DNA from: Atopobium sp. oral taxon 416
GTDB taxonomy: Bacteria > Actinomycetota > Coriobacteriia > Coriobacteriales > Atopobiaceae
Length of the DNA: 64,000 bases
Assembly (NCBI RefSeq): GCF_018128285.1
Contig: NZ_CP072380.1
Span: 682,001 to 746,000, forward strand
Direction: 5' to 3'
Positions 54,901 to 63,814 of the stretch are shown in pieces (positions within the stretch are counted from its first letter, which is position 1; every line of letters begins with the position of its first letter). The notes below the pieces were generated by a model that was not told where the DNA came from, did no database searches, and saw only the letters and a list, made by a program, of their open reading frames with translations. Made by a program: the position numbers and the translations under genes.

Positions 54901-56625
54901 ATGAATGTGACATTCATTACATCGGCGCCATTCTTCAGGCGTTTGCCGGCTTATCGTTGGGGTGCTGACGTCTATGGTCACCCCGATACCATCACGGGGC
55001 CGCTGATCTTAGGCGGCATCGTGAAAAAGGCCGGGCACGACGTTGAGGCCTATGAGGAGCTCAACGGTTCCTTTGACTACGACCGTCTGATCAGACGCAC
55101 TGACGTGCTGTGCCTGTATACGATGACGAGCAATGCGCCGCGCGCCTATGAGATCGCGGATCGTTTCAAGCGCGAGGGCCATGCCCGTATCATTATAGGT
55201 GGCCTCCATGCCTCTGCGCTCCCAGAGGAAGCTCTGCAGCACGCCGATCAGGTTATGATCGGCGAGGGCGAGAACTCAATTCTCGACTGCGTTGAGGGCC
55301 GCAACACTGACAAGATTGTCCATGCCAAGCCGGTCTGCAACCTCGATGAGGTCCCCTTCCCGGATTACTCAATCCTCAAGACCCCCTGCGAGGCAGCAGA
55401 TGTCCTGACGTCCCGTGGCTGCCCCTTCAGATGCAGCTTCTGCACCACGACCCGCATGTTTCATCCCTATCGTCAACGCAGCATCGACAGCGTCATCGCC
55501 GAAATCCGTCACTACAAGGAGATGGGTTTCGAGTACATGAACTTCCAGGATGACAATTTTACCGCCAACAAGGAGCGTGCGAAGGAGATCTGCAAGCGGA
55601 TGGTCGACGAAGGTTTGGTCTTCAAACAGACCTTCTTCTTCGGCCGTACCGATATCGCAAACTATCCGGATCTGCTTGACGCCCTGGCGGCAGCACACTG
55701 CACGCGTATTCTGATCGGCATCGAGTCCCTCAACCAGGATGCCTTAAACGATATCAACAAGCACCAGACAATCGACGATATCGAGCGTGCGGGCAAAGCC
55801 TGCCGCGACCACGGTATCGAGCTCATCGCCTCCATCGTGTTGGGTATCGATGAGGACGGTATTGACGACCTGAAGCGGTCCACTGACTTCGCTAAGAGCA
55901 TCGACGCCTACCAGCTGCAACCGGCGGTGCTCACCCCGTTCCCGGGAACACCGGTCTACGATAGGTTCAAGAAAGAGGGCCGTATGATCCTGGATGGCTC
56001 AGAGCACCAGGTGAGCGATTGGGAAGCCTTCGATATGATGAATGCCACCTTCCAGCCGAAGAAGATGAGCCCCTGGGGGTTGCAGTCTGCGTTCTGCACA
56101 ATGGCACGACGGTTCTACACCCGCCGGTCTGCAATCCACATCGGCGTGCTCTATGGCTCCGAATACGGTTGGAGAAGATGGGGTCTGGCACTGATGGCGC
56201 AGTGGGGCACCATAGCTACCCAGCTTGCTGGCGTAATCGGCAAAGGCTCGACCTACTGGAGAGTCAAGCACGCACCTTGGATGTTTGAGAACGATCCGGA
56301 GAATGTTGCCGCACGGGCTAAGCGGCCTACACTGCTCGGTAAGATGAAGGATACGGCGATTGAGGTTAGCAAAGATCTGCAGCCTGAGACCATGCGTGAG
56401 AACATCCAAAGGACCTCAAAGCGAGTGGAGCACGATCTGTGGGTGGCCCGCAGGAGAAGAGAGACACAGCGTAAAGAGGCACAGCGCCCGGATCCGTATG
56501 CCAATGTGCCGAAGCGATCGATGCCTTCTGAGAATTCACTGATCCCGCTGAAGATTTTGGGAGTCACCGAGGTGGCGCTTCCGATTCTACTGGTCGGACA
56601 CCTGATCCGTAAGCATGCTGAGTAG
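54901..56625 (+). CDS. B12-binding radical SAM protein, unknown substrate
   Basis: A 574-aa protein from ATG 54901 (AGGAAGGA upstream). Residues 1-150 resemble a cobalamin-binding Rossmann domain, with IIIGGLHASALPEEAL and VMIGEGENSI, but no DxHxxG. The radical SAM barrel begins near 165 with TSRGCPFRCSFC (Cys174, Cys178, Cys181 bind the 4Fe-4S cluster), then YMNFQDDNFTANKERAKEIC and GIESLNQDALNDINK. A C-terminal basic helical extension (about 420-550) ends in a hydrophobic segment LGVTEVALPILLVGHLI, suggesting membrane contact. It follows the mtn operon, which can salvage the 5'-deoxyadenosine product of radical SAM chemistry. Confidence 0.85.
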   Translation: MNVTFITSAPFFRRLPAYRWGADVYGHPDTITGPLILGGIVKKAGHDVEAYEELNGSFDYDRLIRRTDVLCLYTMTSNAPRAYEIADRFKREGHARIIIGGLHASALPEEALQHADQVMIGEGENSILDCVEGRNTDKIVHAKPVCNLDEVPFPDYSILKTPCEAADVLTSRGCPFRCSFCTTTRMFHPYRQRSIDSVIAEIRHYKEMGFEYMNFQDDNFTANKERAKEICKRMVDEGLVFKQTFFFGRTDIANYPDLLDALAAAHCTRILIGIESLNQDALNDINKHQTIDDIERAGKACRDHGIELIASIVLGIDEDGIDDLKRSTDFAKSIDAYQLQPAVLTPFPGTPVYDRFKKEGRMILDGSEHQVSDWEAFDMMNATFQPKKMSPWGLQSAFCTMARRFYTRRSAIHIGVLYGSEYGWRRWGLALMAQWGTIATQLAGVIGKGSTYWRVKHAPWMFENDPENVAARAKRPTLLGKMKDTAIEVSKDLQPETMRENIQRTSKRVEHDLWVARRRRETQRKEAQRPDPYANVPKRSMPSENSLIPLKILGVTEVALPILLVGHLIRKHAE

Positions 56626-56669
56626 GGTATACCGGCAACAGGCATTGATCGGTTCATAGTGGGACGATA

Positions 56670-56706
56670 AGAGGCCAGAGAATCCGGTAAGGATTCTCTG
56701 GCCTCT
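56670..56706 (+). terminator. Hairpin terminator after the radical SAM gene
   Basis: AGAGGCCAGAGAATCC (56670-56685) pairs perfectly with GGATTCTCTGGCCTCT (56691-56706), loop of five bases, followed by GCGCTTATATATTC. Confidence 0.75.
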
Positions 56707-56745
56707 GCGCTTATATATTCGTGAACTTACGTGCTTCAATGCAGA

Positions 56746-56778
56746 GAGGGCGGCGCCGGTACAACTGGTGCCGCCCTC
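56746..56778 (-). terminator. Hairpin terminator of the thioredoxin gene
   Basis: GAGGGCGGCGCC (56746-56757) pairs with GGTGCCGCCCTC (56767-56778) with one G-T type mismatch. It lies 37 bp beyond the thioredoxin stop and serves the convergent minus-strand transcript. Confidence 0.7.
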
Positions 56779-56814
56779 GTAGGAGAAAGGGGTCCTACGG
56801 ATTCAAAGCGCTTC

Positions 56815-57132
56815 TCAGAGCTGCGCCTTGATGTGCTGCTCGAGCTGTGCCTTTGGCATGCCACCGACCATCTGGTCGACGACTTTGCCGTTCTTGATAA
56901 TGAAGAAGCTCGGGATGCTCATGACTTTGAACTGAGCCGCAAGCTCCTGCTGCTCATCGGAGTTGACTTTGCCGACCTTGAGTTTGCCATCGTAGTCATT
57001 AGCGATCTCTTCGACGATCGGCATCATTGCACGGCAGGGGCCGCACCAATCAGCGTAGAAATCTACAAGGACGGGCTCTTTGCTGTCGAGTACCTCAGAC
57101 TTAAAGTTGTCTTTTGTGAATTGATACTCCAT
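56815..57132 (-). CDS. trxA: Thioredoxin
   Basis: A 105-aa thioredoxin from ATG 57132 (GGGAGA upstream; the frame extends to 57162 but MEYQFTKDNF is the normal start). Active site DFYADWCGPCRAMM with Cys30 and Cys33, cis-Pro in VMSIPSFFIIKNGK. It is a cytoplasmic disulfide reductase and stands as a single gene convergent with the radical SAM gene. Length and motifs are standard. Confidence 0.95.
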   Translation of the reverse strand: MEYQFTKDNFKSEVLDSKEPVLVDFYADWCGPCRAMMPIVEEIANDYDGKLKVGKVNSDEQQELAAQFKVMSIPSFFIIKNGKVVDQMVGGMPKAQLEQHIKAQL

Positions 57133-57348
57133 GATCAATTCTCCCTTCGTTCTTATCTTCAACTAACTTGCTGATACCCGTTCCTCTTTCTTAATATCCC
57201 TCGTGCAAAACTCGGATGTTCATGCATGCAGTTTCCATATTTTGAACAAAGGGACTCAGAACAACTGGGGAAATACAGCGATGCTGTCCTGGATTGTGAT
57301 TCAGAGCAGCACCCGAATGTCTCTTTGGGCTTTAAGTTGCTAAGCATT

Positions 57349-57990
57349 CCAACCCTGGGTGAGTAGCAACTCGCGGAATACTGCATGTACCCGCTCGATA
57401 TCCTTTAACGGCACGAACTCATTCGGCCTGTGAGCGATCTCCAGGCTGCCTGGCCCGTAGGAGGCGCAGTTGATGTTGCCGGTCTTTCCTGCCGCAACTG
57501 CGGAGTCGTTATAACCGGTAAAGATCGTGAGGTCTGCCGGTTTGCCAGTTACCTTCTTAGTGGCCTCTTTGACTGCCGCACGCAGGGGAGTGTCAGTGTG
57601 TGAGGGGATTGCCGACCGATCGCTGGTCACAGTGTAGTTTCCCTTCACGCCGAGGGCCTGCTTCTCTGCAGTTGTACAGTTGTGATGCCCTGCTCTACGA
57701 TCTTCTCTGCATCGACGGGCGTTGTGGGCGGCACTAAGTGCACATCGACCCAGGTGGTGCACTCATCAGGTATGACATAGGGCTGATTTGCCACCTTTAA
57801 TCTCCCCGAAGATGATCGTTGCCGAGCCTAATTCCGCGTCCTTTGGTAATGCCATGACCTGGTTTCTGATACTTGTGATAGCCTCTGCGGCTCCGGCGAT
57901 TGCATTGGTGTCTTTCCAAGGGGTGCTGGTGTAAGCGGTGATGCCTTTGATAGCTAGCTTGAACCAGGTACGGCCTTTGTGTGCCATTCT
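57349..57990 (-). pseudogene. M20-family peptidase (ArgE/DapE-like), C-terminal remnant
   Basis: The first piece (from 57987) is AHKGRTWFKLAIKGITAYTS and TNAIAGAAEAITSIRNQ, the dimerisation domain of M20 deacylases. After frameshifts near 57770 and 57690 it resumes as GNYTVTSDRSAIPSHTDTPL, FTGYNDSAVAAGKTGNINCA, ASYGPGSLEIAHRPNEFVP with the zinc-ligand His. The N-terminal half with the other zinc ligands is missing. It may have been a peptidase such as those annotated succinyl-diaminopimelate desuccinylase. The 190 bp between it and trxA contain nothing recognisable. Confidence 0.75.
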
Positions 57991-58039
57991 AACATAGGTA
58001 TTGGGGTCACGTCATGCTCAAAGACGAAATTCTGACTTA

Positions 58040-58975
58040 ATTAAATAGTAAGACTCGGAGATGCCAGATGCTTCGCCGTCCGATGGGATGTGCGAGTCTG
58101 GTGGGGGACGTGCCCCCCGGCGCCCTGACCCGTGACAAAACCGACCCGATCGGTGTCGCTTCTATGACCTGTCGGACGCCTGGGGCGTGGAGCCGTCAGG
58201 CGTCCCCCTACTGTTCTGCCCGAGAGGCAAATGGCGGAGGCGACAGCACAATCGCAGGCAGTCGAAGGTCGCCCATGCAACAAGGGCAGGTGGAAAGGGT
58301 CATCTATGTCGCCGTCGACGCCGGCGAGGTGGCCCACTTTGGTGTGGAGTGCACGGGGACCTACGGTGCCGGAGCTGCTTTAAGCACCTCTCGCGCGAGC
58401 ACGTGCAGGTCGTCGAGCTGAGTGCCCCGACCGCTTTATCAGGCGCAGCAGGGGCAAGGACGACGCCACGACGCCGCGATGGCGCGCAAGGCCGCGATCG
58501 AGCAGATCCGCTCCCTGATCGTCTCGGCCTCCGACTCCGCGCTCGCCGGTCGCTACCAGGACCTCGACGTGGCCATCGGGGCCATCCTCGAGGAGGTGGC
58601 GCCACTCCTGCTCGAGGAGAAGTGTGTCAGCTCGCAGGGCGCTGTCCAGCTGATGATCAGAGTGGGGGACAATCCGGAGAGGCTCAAGCAGCGAGTCGTC
58701 GTTCTGCTGTGCGGGGTGGCAGCGCGTCCTGTGTCGTCGGGGCTCACGACACTCCACAGGCTCAACAGGGGCGCTGGCAGGGCAGCGAACAGCGCGATAC
58801 ACATCGCTGCACCAGGAAGGCTGAGGACGGACGACAGGACTCGCGCTTAGGTGGCCCGCAAGATGTCTAAGGGGCACTCCAAGCTCGAGGCGATACGATG
58901 CGTCAAGCGATACATAGCGCGCGAGCTGTACTATGACATCATTGCCCAGAGTCGCATGCTCAAAACGACTTGACA
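58040..58975 (+). pseudogene. IS110-family element relic
   Basis: A 230-bp non-coding part precedes MQQGQVERVIYVAVDAGEVA and HFGVECTGTYGAGA, the DEDD domain. Frames shift near 58380 and 58470; DRFIRRSRGKDDA and IEQIRSLIVSASDS follow. The C-terminal domain reads VSSQGAVQLMIRVGDNPERL, LTTLHRLNRGAGRAANSAIH, a TAG at 58849, then VARKMSKGHSKLEAIRCVKR. It is a third IS110 type, distinct from the two upstream. Confidence 0.78.
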
Positions 58976-58998
58976 ATTAGAAGGGCATCACACGTTCA

Positions 58999-60540
58999 TT
59001 ACATCTTGAGCACGCTATGAAGCTGCGTTGCGATGTTCTCGACTGCCGGACCATAGATGACATGGATATGGGTATCAGACATCTTCTTGACGCCCATGGA
59101 ACCCGACTTCTTGAGCATGTCTTCGTCAATCAGGGACATGTCCTTCACATCGACGCGAAGACGCGTGATGCAGTTGTTGATGTTGACGATATTGTCTACG
59201 CCGCCAAGGCCTTCGATGATGTAGGTCAGCTGCGGCGTCATGGTTCCCTCAGCAATCTCTGCCTTCTCGGTGACCTCAGCAGAGTCATCCGGTGCATCGA
59301 TCACGATGTGATGAGACGTGAGGTACGTGTAGAACACGAAGTAGTAGATGAAGAAGTAGGCAATGCCCAGAGGGATAACCATGTACCAGCGGGAACCCGG
59401 CTGCAGGACACCCCAGATGACAAAGTCAATGATGCCGCCGCCCGTACCGCCGATAGAGACGCCCAGCATATGCGTGAGCATGAAGGAAAGGCCAGCCATC
59501 ACAGAGTGGAAGGCATAGAGCACAGGTGCCACGAAGAGGAACGAGAACTCAAGCGGCTCGGTGATACCGGAGACGAATGCCGTCACGGCACCGGCGACAA
59601 CGAGAGCCTTTACGCCGTCGCGCTTGTTCTCGGGCGTAGAACGATAGATGGCAAGAGCTGCAGCGGGGAGACCGAAGAGCATGAATGCAAACTTGCCTTC
59701 TGCAAGATAGCGGGTGTAATCAGACAGCGCAGCAGTGCCCATGGTGTCGACATACTGGTAGAAGATGTTGAGGCAGCCCTCGGTACCATTGAGCACACCG
59801 CCGATGGAAGTCGTACGGAAGAGCTGGTTGATGATGTGGTGCAGGCCGGTCGGGATGAGACCACGCTCAGCCAGGCCAAAGAGGAAGACGCCGAAGTTGC
59901 CGAGGCTCGCGATAGCCGTACCGAGAGCCATGATGGCAATCGAGAGCGGCAGCCAGATGAACGGCGAGAGAATGCCGAGAATAAGCATTGCAACAAACAC
60001 GACGATTGCGACAGAGCGCTTGCCACCGTAGAAGGAGATGGCAACAGGGAGCTTCGTATCAATGAAGCGGTCATGCAGAGCAGCTGTCAGGCAGCCAACG
60101 AGAATGCCGCCGAAGGCTGACATATTCGGTGCGCCTTCGACTCCGAGGACCGTAGCTGTATCAAGAGAGCTGAAGTCGAAGAGACCGCTCTTGACCATTG
60201 CAGCGCCAGCAGCAATGAACGTGTAGTAGCCCACAAAGCCAGCGAAGGCAGCAATCTCCTTGTCCTTCCTGGCGAGACCAAGAGCAAGGCAGATGGCAAA
60301 CAGCACAGGAATCTGTGCATAGACTGCGTTTGCAACCGACTTGATGGTGGCAAAGACAAATCCGACCGGTGCTGTCGGCGCAAACGCCGGCACAGCAGCG
60401 ATGACTGCATCCTTCGTGAGAGCACTCATGATGCCCAGAAGCAGGCCTACAGCCGAGAGCGCTGCTATCGGCAGCATCAGACTCTGGCCCAGCTTCGAAA
60501 GGTAGTTCATCACACTACCCTTCTGTTTCTTCTCTCCCAT
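58999..60540 (-). CDS. PTS alpha-glucoside/maltose-family EIICB component
   Basis: A 513-aa permease of the glucose/maltose PTS superfamily. I chose ATG 60540 (MGEKKQKGSVMNYLSKLGQS) preceded by AAGGGGGAAG; the longer frame to 60717 lacks a signal. EIIC spans about residues 10-410 with ten hydrophobic segments and the substrate motif SGITEPLEFSF; EIIB (about 430-513) holds the phosphocysteine in NINNCITRLRVDV. It needs a separate EIIA. It is transcribed after the GH4 gene and imports a disaccharide as its 6-phosphate. Confidence 0.92.
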   Translation of the reverse strand: MGEKKQKGSVMNYLSKLGQSLMLPIAALSAVGLLLGIMSALTKDAVIAAVPAFAPTAPVGFVFATIKSVANAVYAQIPVLFAICLALGLARKDKEIAAFAGFVGYYTFIAAGAAMVKSGLFDFSSLDTATVLGVEGAPNMSAFGGILVGCLTAALHDRFIDTKLPVAISFYGGKRSVAIVVFVAMLILGILSPFIWLPLSIAIMALGTAIASLGNFGVFLFGLAERGLIPTGLHHIINQLFRTTSIGGVLNGTEGCLNIFYQYVDTMGTAALSDYTRYLAEGKFAFMLFGLPAAALAIYRSTPENKRDGVKALVVAGAVTAFVSGITEPLEFSFLFVAPVLYAFHSVMAGLSFMLTHMLGVSIGGTGGGIIDFVIWGVLQPGSRWYMVIPLGIAYFFIYYFVFYTYLTSHHIVIDAPDDSAEVTEKAEIAEGTMTPQLTYIIEGLGGVDNIVNINNCITRLRVDVKDMSLIDEDMLKKSGSMGVKKMSDTHIHVIYGPAVENIATQLHSVLKM

Positions 60541-60679
60541 GCTTCCCCCTTGGTCAAAAATCCCTGTCATAGAGATGGAACCCGCCATTTTGCTGTATGC
60601 GGGCAATACAGCCTGTGCCAGATGCATGTCCCCCAGACCTGGCGCAGACCGTTTCAAGCACTTCTTGTAGCGTTCGATG

Positions 60680-62029
60680 CTACTTGAGCTCTGGCCAGTA
60701 GTCCTTGTTCTCTTCAATCAGGATGTCGAGAATCTCGTGGGCCTTCTTCGTATCGTTCACGAGCCTGTTCAGCGTCATTGCCTCAAGCGCCTTCTGGTAG
60801 CTGTGCTCGAAGTACGCATCGACAAGCAGCTTCTCGCAGGAGACCTGCTGGACAAGGAGTCCGAGATAAAACTGCGGGATATTGCCGACGCCCATCGGGC
60901 GCGGACCATTGGCTGTAAGCTCCGCGACGACTTCGACCATTGCATCGTCCTGCATGTTGTTGATGAGGCCATTGTTTTCGGTGATGATGATGTAGCGGCG
61001 GCCGGAGTTGTGAGCAATGGCAGAAGCCACCTCGATCATCATCTCAGCATGCGCGTCAGAGTGGATGTCGACGATGCCCTTGGTCGTGCCGGCATCGATG
61101 CAGCGGTGGCACTCGCCGAACGCACGCTTCTCGCGGCCTTCGATGACCTCATCAGCGCGGGTCTTGTTACCGGCTGCCATGCGCTCCTCGTTCAGATGCT
61201 GGAACTTGTAGAGCGGATAGAGGTAGTACTGGTCGTACGTGTTCGGCAGGAACTCAGGGTAATCCTCCATCATCATCTGGACGTTGCCATACGTCTCGAG
61301 CCAGGAAGGATCGCGCTGCTCTGCATCCTGCGGCAGGAATCCCTTCTCATGCACAAGCTTGCGAATCTTGGGCATGAGATCCTCGCCCGTCGGCTTGTAG
61401 TACATGTGGGTGAACCAGCCGTAGTGGTTGAGGCCGAAGTAGACTGGCTCGAGATCGTTCCAGTCGACATCAAGAAGGCGGCTCGTGGAACGCACAACAT
61501 TCTCAGGCTGATCGCAAATATTGAGGATGCGCTTGTCTTCCGGGAACTCGCGACGCAGAGCCTCTGCCACGATGGCAGCGGGGTTGGAATAATTGAGGCA
61601 CCAAGCAATCGGCGAGTACTGGCGGATGGCATGGATAGCATGAATCATGTCGCCAATAGAGCGCATGCCGTAGGCCATGCCGCCAGCGCCAACCGTCTCC
61701 TGGCCGATGATGCCATGATCGAAGCAGGTATGCTCATCCGACCGGCGGCCCTCAAGCCCGCCCGAGCGCATCTGCATGAAGATGAAGTCCATGTCGGTAT
61801 AGGCAGTCTTCTCGTCAGTGGTGTAGCTGATTTCTGCGTTGGGATACATCTCACGGAAGAGGATCTCCCCGAACTTTCCGACCGGCTCCTGGCGCGGGCC
61901 ATTGATATCGAAGAGGACGAGCTTTGCGAGCGGGAAATCTTTCTGGAGCCTCACGAAGCTCTTGAGGAAGCCCGGCGTATAGGTGCTGCCACCGCCGACG
62001 ATGCACACGTTGTAACGCTTCTCTGCCAT
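60680..62029 (-). CDS. GH4 6-phospho-alpha-glucosidase
   Basis: A 449-aa NAD- and metal-dependent glycosidase. The N-terminal NAD loop is VCIVGGGSTYTPGFLKSFVR, followed by MDFIFMQMRSGGLEGR, WCLNYSNPAAIVAEAL and the metal-binding NICDQPEN and GLNHYGWFTHM segments typical of AglB/MalH enzymes; the CDQP Cys and NHYGW His are conserved. It hydrolyses maltose-6'-phosphate and similar alpha-glucoside phosphates. GAGAGGTGA precedes the ATG. It is first of the two-gene minus-strand operon with the EIICB gene 139 bp downstream. Confidence 0.92.
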   Translation of the reverse strand: MAEKRYNVCIVGGGSTYTPGFLKSFVRLQKDFPLAKLVLFDINGPRQEPVGKFGEILFREMYPNAEISYTTDEKTAYTDMDFIFMQMRSGGLEGRRSDEHTCFDHGIIGQETVGAGGMAYGMRSIGDMIHAIHAIRQYSPIAWCLNYSNPAAIVAEALRREFPEDKRILNICDQPENVVRSTSRLLDVDWNDLEPVYFGLNHYGWFTHMYYKPTGEDLMPKIRKLVHEKGFLPQDAEQRDPSWLETYGNVQMMMEDYPEFLPNTYDQYYLYPLYKFQHLNEERMAAGNKTRADEVIEGREKRAFGECHRCIDAGTTKGIVDIHSDAHAEMMIEVASAIAHNSGRRYIIITENNGLINNMQDDAMVEVVAELTANGPRPMGVGNIPQFYLGLLVQQVSCEKLLVDAYFEHSYQKALEAMTLNRLVNDTKKAHEILDILIEENKDYWPELK

Positions 62030-62199
62030 TGCAATTCACCTCTCGGATCTGGTTGAGCAGGTACGTCATTGTCCTGCCAATCCTCATATCAGCGCAGGTA
62101 CGATGGGCTTTTTCTCTTCTCTTCCCTGCGCGCAACATGAAGATACCGCCTGCGGAATCCCGCAAGTGACCCGGAGGCTGTTACAGAAACTCATGTCAT

Positions 62200-62230
62200 A
62201 ATCTGTTACATGTTTCAAAATCAGAAACAT
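62200..62230. promoter_or_regulatory. Divergent control region with an RpiR-type dyad
   Basis: ATGTTTC (62210-62216) and GAAACAT (62224-62230) form a perfect dyad with a 7-bp centre, between the GH4 gene and the first RpiR gene. CTGTTACA occurs twice just upstream (about 62179 and 62203). Such sites suit an autoregulating RpiR protein. The remaining intergenic bases 62030-62200 show no gene. Confidence 0.5.
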
Positions 62231-62268
62231 TTCCAAACTGTCTTGTATCCCAGAGGAGAGCACAAAGC

Positions 62269-63015
62269 ATGCCGGAAACAGCATCCAGGTTCACTTCAGC
62301 AGAGCTTTCTGTCCTTCGCTATATCCAAGACCATGGCAAGGACGCTGCCGACCTCAGCGCACGAGAGCTGGCAAATGCAGCAGGCTGTTCTGCTGCAACT
62401 GTGATCAGGCTCTCCCGCAAGCTCGGCTATTCTGGCTACGCTGAATACCGTTTCGCTCTCAAACGGCAGAGGCATCCGGCAGTCTCTGCATTCGATATGC
62501 CCAAGCGTGACACCCCCGCAGAGATTGCCGCAGTATCCCATCTTAACCAAGCCAAGGAGATAGAACGCACTGCTGATCTCTTCGCAGAACGCGATACCAT
62601 CATCCTTGTCGGAGGCGGCCTTACGCATACTGCGCTTGAATACCTTCATCACTATCTCTTCTCGGCGTCCTGCCCGACTATTTGCATGCCAAACGATGAG
62701 CTCTCGCTCGATGCTATCTCGAGCGCATCGCCAGACGCTATCGTGCTCTGCGCCAGCGTTTCGGGCACAGGGTCAACGCTCGACCTTGCTCGAGAGGCGC
62801 ACAATCGTGGCCTCTTTGTTATTGGCATCACCAGCTCACTCACGAGCGATCTCATCACGTTCTGCGATATCCATCTTCTGGCAACGAGCGCACCAAGGGC
62901 CAATCCCCGCATCGCCTCGCGTCTGGGCATCATTGCAGTCACAGACGAAATTGCTCGCACCTATACCCACCGCCATCTCCACGGGCAGGTAATAGCCAAG
63001 GAGGCACACGTATGA
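62269..63015 (+). CDS. RpiR-family regulator (1)
   Basis: A 248-aa regulator with N-terminal HTH_6 domain (about 1-75; LSARELANAAGCSAATVIRL, SRKLGYSGYAEYRFALKR) and a C-terminal SIS sugar-phosphate-binding domain (TIILVGGGLTHTALEYLHHY, ASVSGTGSTLDLAREA). GAGGAGAGC precedes the ATG. It is divergent from the maltose PTS operon and overlaps the next regulator by four bases (ATGA), so the two are made together. Likely effector is a phosphorylated alpha-glucoside or glucose-6-P. Confidence 0.9.
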   Translation: MPETASRFTSAELSVLRYIQDHGKDAADLSARELANAAGCSAATVIRLSRKLGYSGYAEYRFALKRQRHPAVSAFDMPKRDTPAEIAAVSHLNQAKEIERTADLFAERDTIILVGGGLTHTALEYLHHYLFSASCPTICMPNDELSLDAISSASPDAIVLCASVSGTGSTLDLAREAHNRGLFVIGITSSLTSDLITFCDIHLLATSAPRANPRIASRLGIIAVTDEIARTYTHRHLHGQVIAKEAHV

Positions 63016-63800
63016 TCGAGGCATTCCGCGATGACATCTTGTCAACGCTCACACAGGGAGAGCTTGACTTCCTCTATTTCACAGAGCTGCACCTGAACGA
63101 CATCGCCAGCTGGAGCATTGAGGAAGCTGCTGCTGCAAGCTATACCTCCGCCGCGGTCATCGAACGTGCCTGCAGGAAGCTCCGCCTCTCGGGCTATGCC
63201 GAGCTGCGCTTCCTTGTCAGAAATGAACTCAGGGAACGCAGTGTCTCAGTACAGGAAGATGTTTCCGATTACAGCGCCAGAACAGCACAAGATGCTCTCC
63301 TCCGCGAGACGAAGCTCACATTCCAAGAGTCGTTACTATCTCTTCTTCCGAAAGCTGTAGCAGCTATCTGGCAGGCACACAGCCTCGTGCTCTTCGGAAG
63401 AGGACTGTCAGAGTTCCCTGCAGAATATCTCTCCGATTACCTAACGCGCATCGGTAAATCCTGTCGTCGCTATTTGGATCCACCTTTCGTCTACCGCGAT
63501 GTCGCCGGCTTCACAGACAAGGATGCTATTGTCATCTTCTCCTCTGGAGGCAGGACCATTCCTGTAGTGAAAGCCGCAGCCATTGCAAAGAAGAACAAGG
63601 CCACCACCATTGTCGTCTGCTCGGATCAGGAAAGCCCTCTCTGGAAGATGGCAAGCATCGCTCTCTATGCAGCATCAGATCAGCTCAGCATCAGCCAGAT
63701 AGACCTCAATTCCCGCTTCACAGAGTTTGCCGTAGCCGATGCACTTGTCGACGAGCTGCTTCGAGAGAAAGTTAACACTGCCTCTTCTAAAGACAGCTGA
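63012..63800 (+). CDS. RpiR-family regulator (2)
   Basis: A 262-aa protein of the same architecture: HTH_6 (IEEAAAASYTSAAVIERACR, KLRLSGYAELRFLVRNEL) and SIS domain (SLVLFGRGLSEFPAEYLSDY, AIVIFSSGGRTIPVVKAA). It overlaps regulator 1 at ATGA. Paired, unequal RpiR paralogues in one operon suggest a heteromeric or sequentially acting regulator. The HTH recognition helix departs more from the family than that of regulator 1. Confidence 0.88.
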   Translation: MIEAFRDDILSTLTQGELDFLYFTELHLNDIASWSIEEAAAASYTSAAVIERACRKLRLSGYAELRFLVRNELRERSVSVQEDVSDYSARTAQDALLRETKLTFQESLLSLLPKAVAAIWQAHSLVLFGRGLSEFPAEYLSDYLTRIGKSCRRYLDPPFVYRDVAGFTDKDAIVIFSSGGRTIPVVKAAAIAKKNKATTIVVCSDQESPLWKMASIALYAASDQLSISQIDLNSRFTEFAVADALVDELLREKVNTASSKDS

Positions 63801-63814
63801 TTGTTCCGAGCCTC

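Noticed and set aside
59017-60120. Long plus-strand ORF opposite the EIICB gene, and a similar one opposite the GH4 gene (60677-62056)
   Set aside because: Both are antisense shadows of GC-rich genes with strong family matches on the minus strand; they lack ribosome binding sites and domains.
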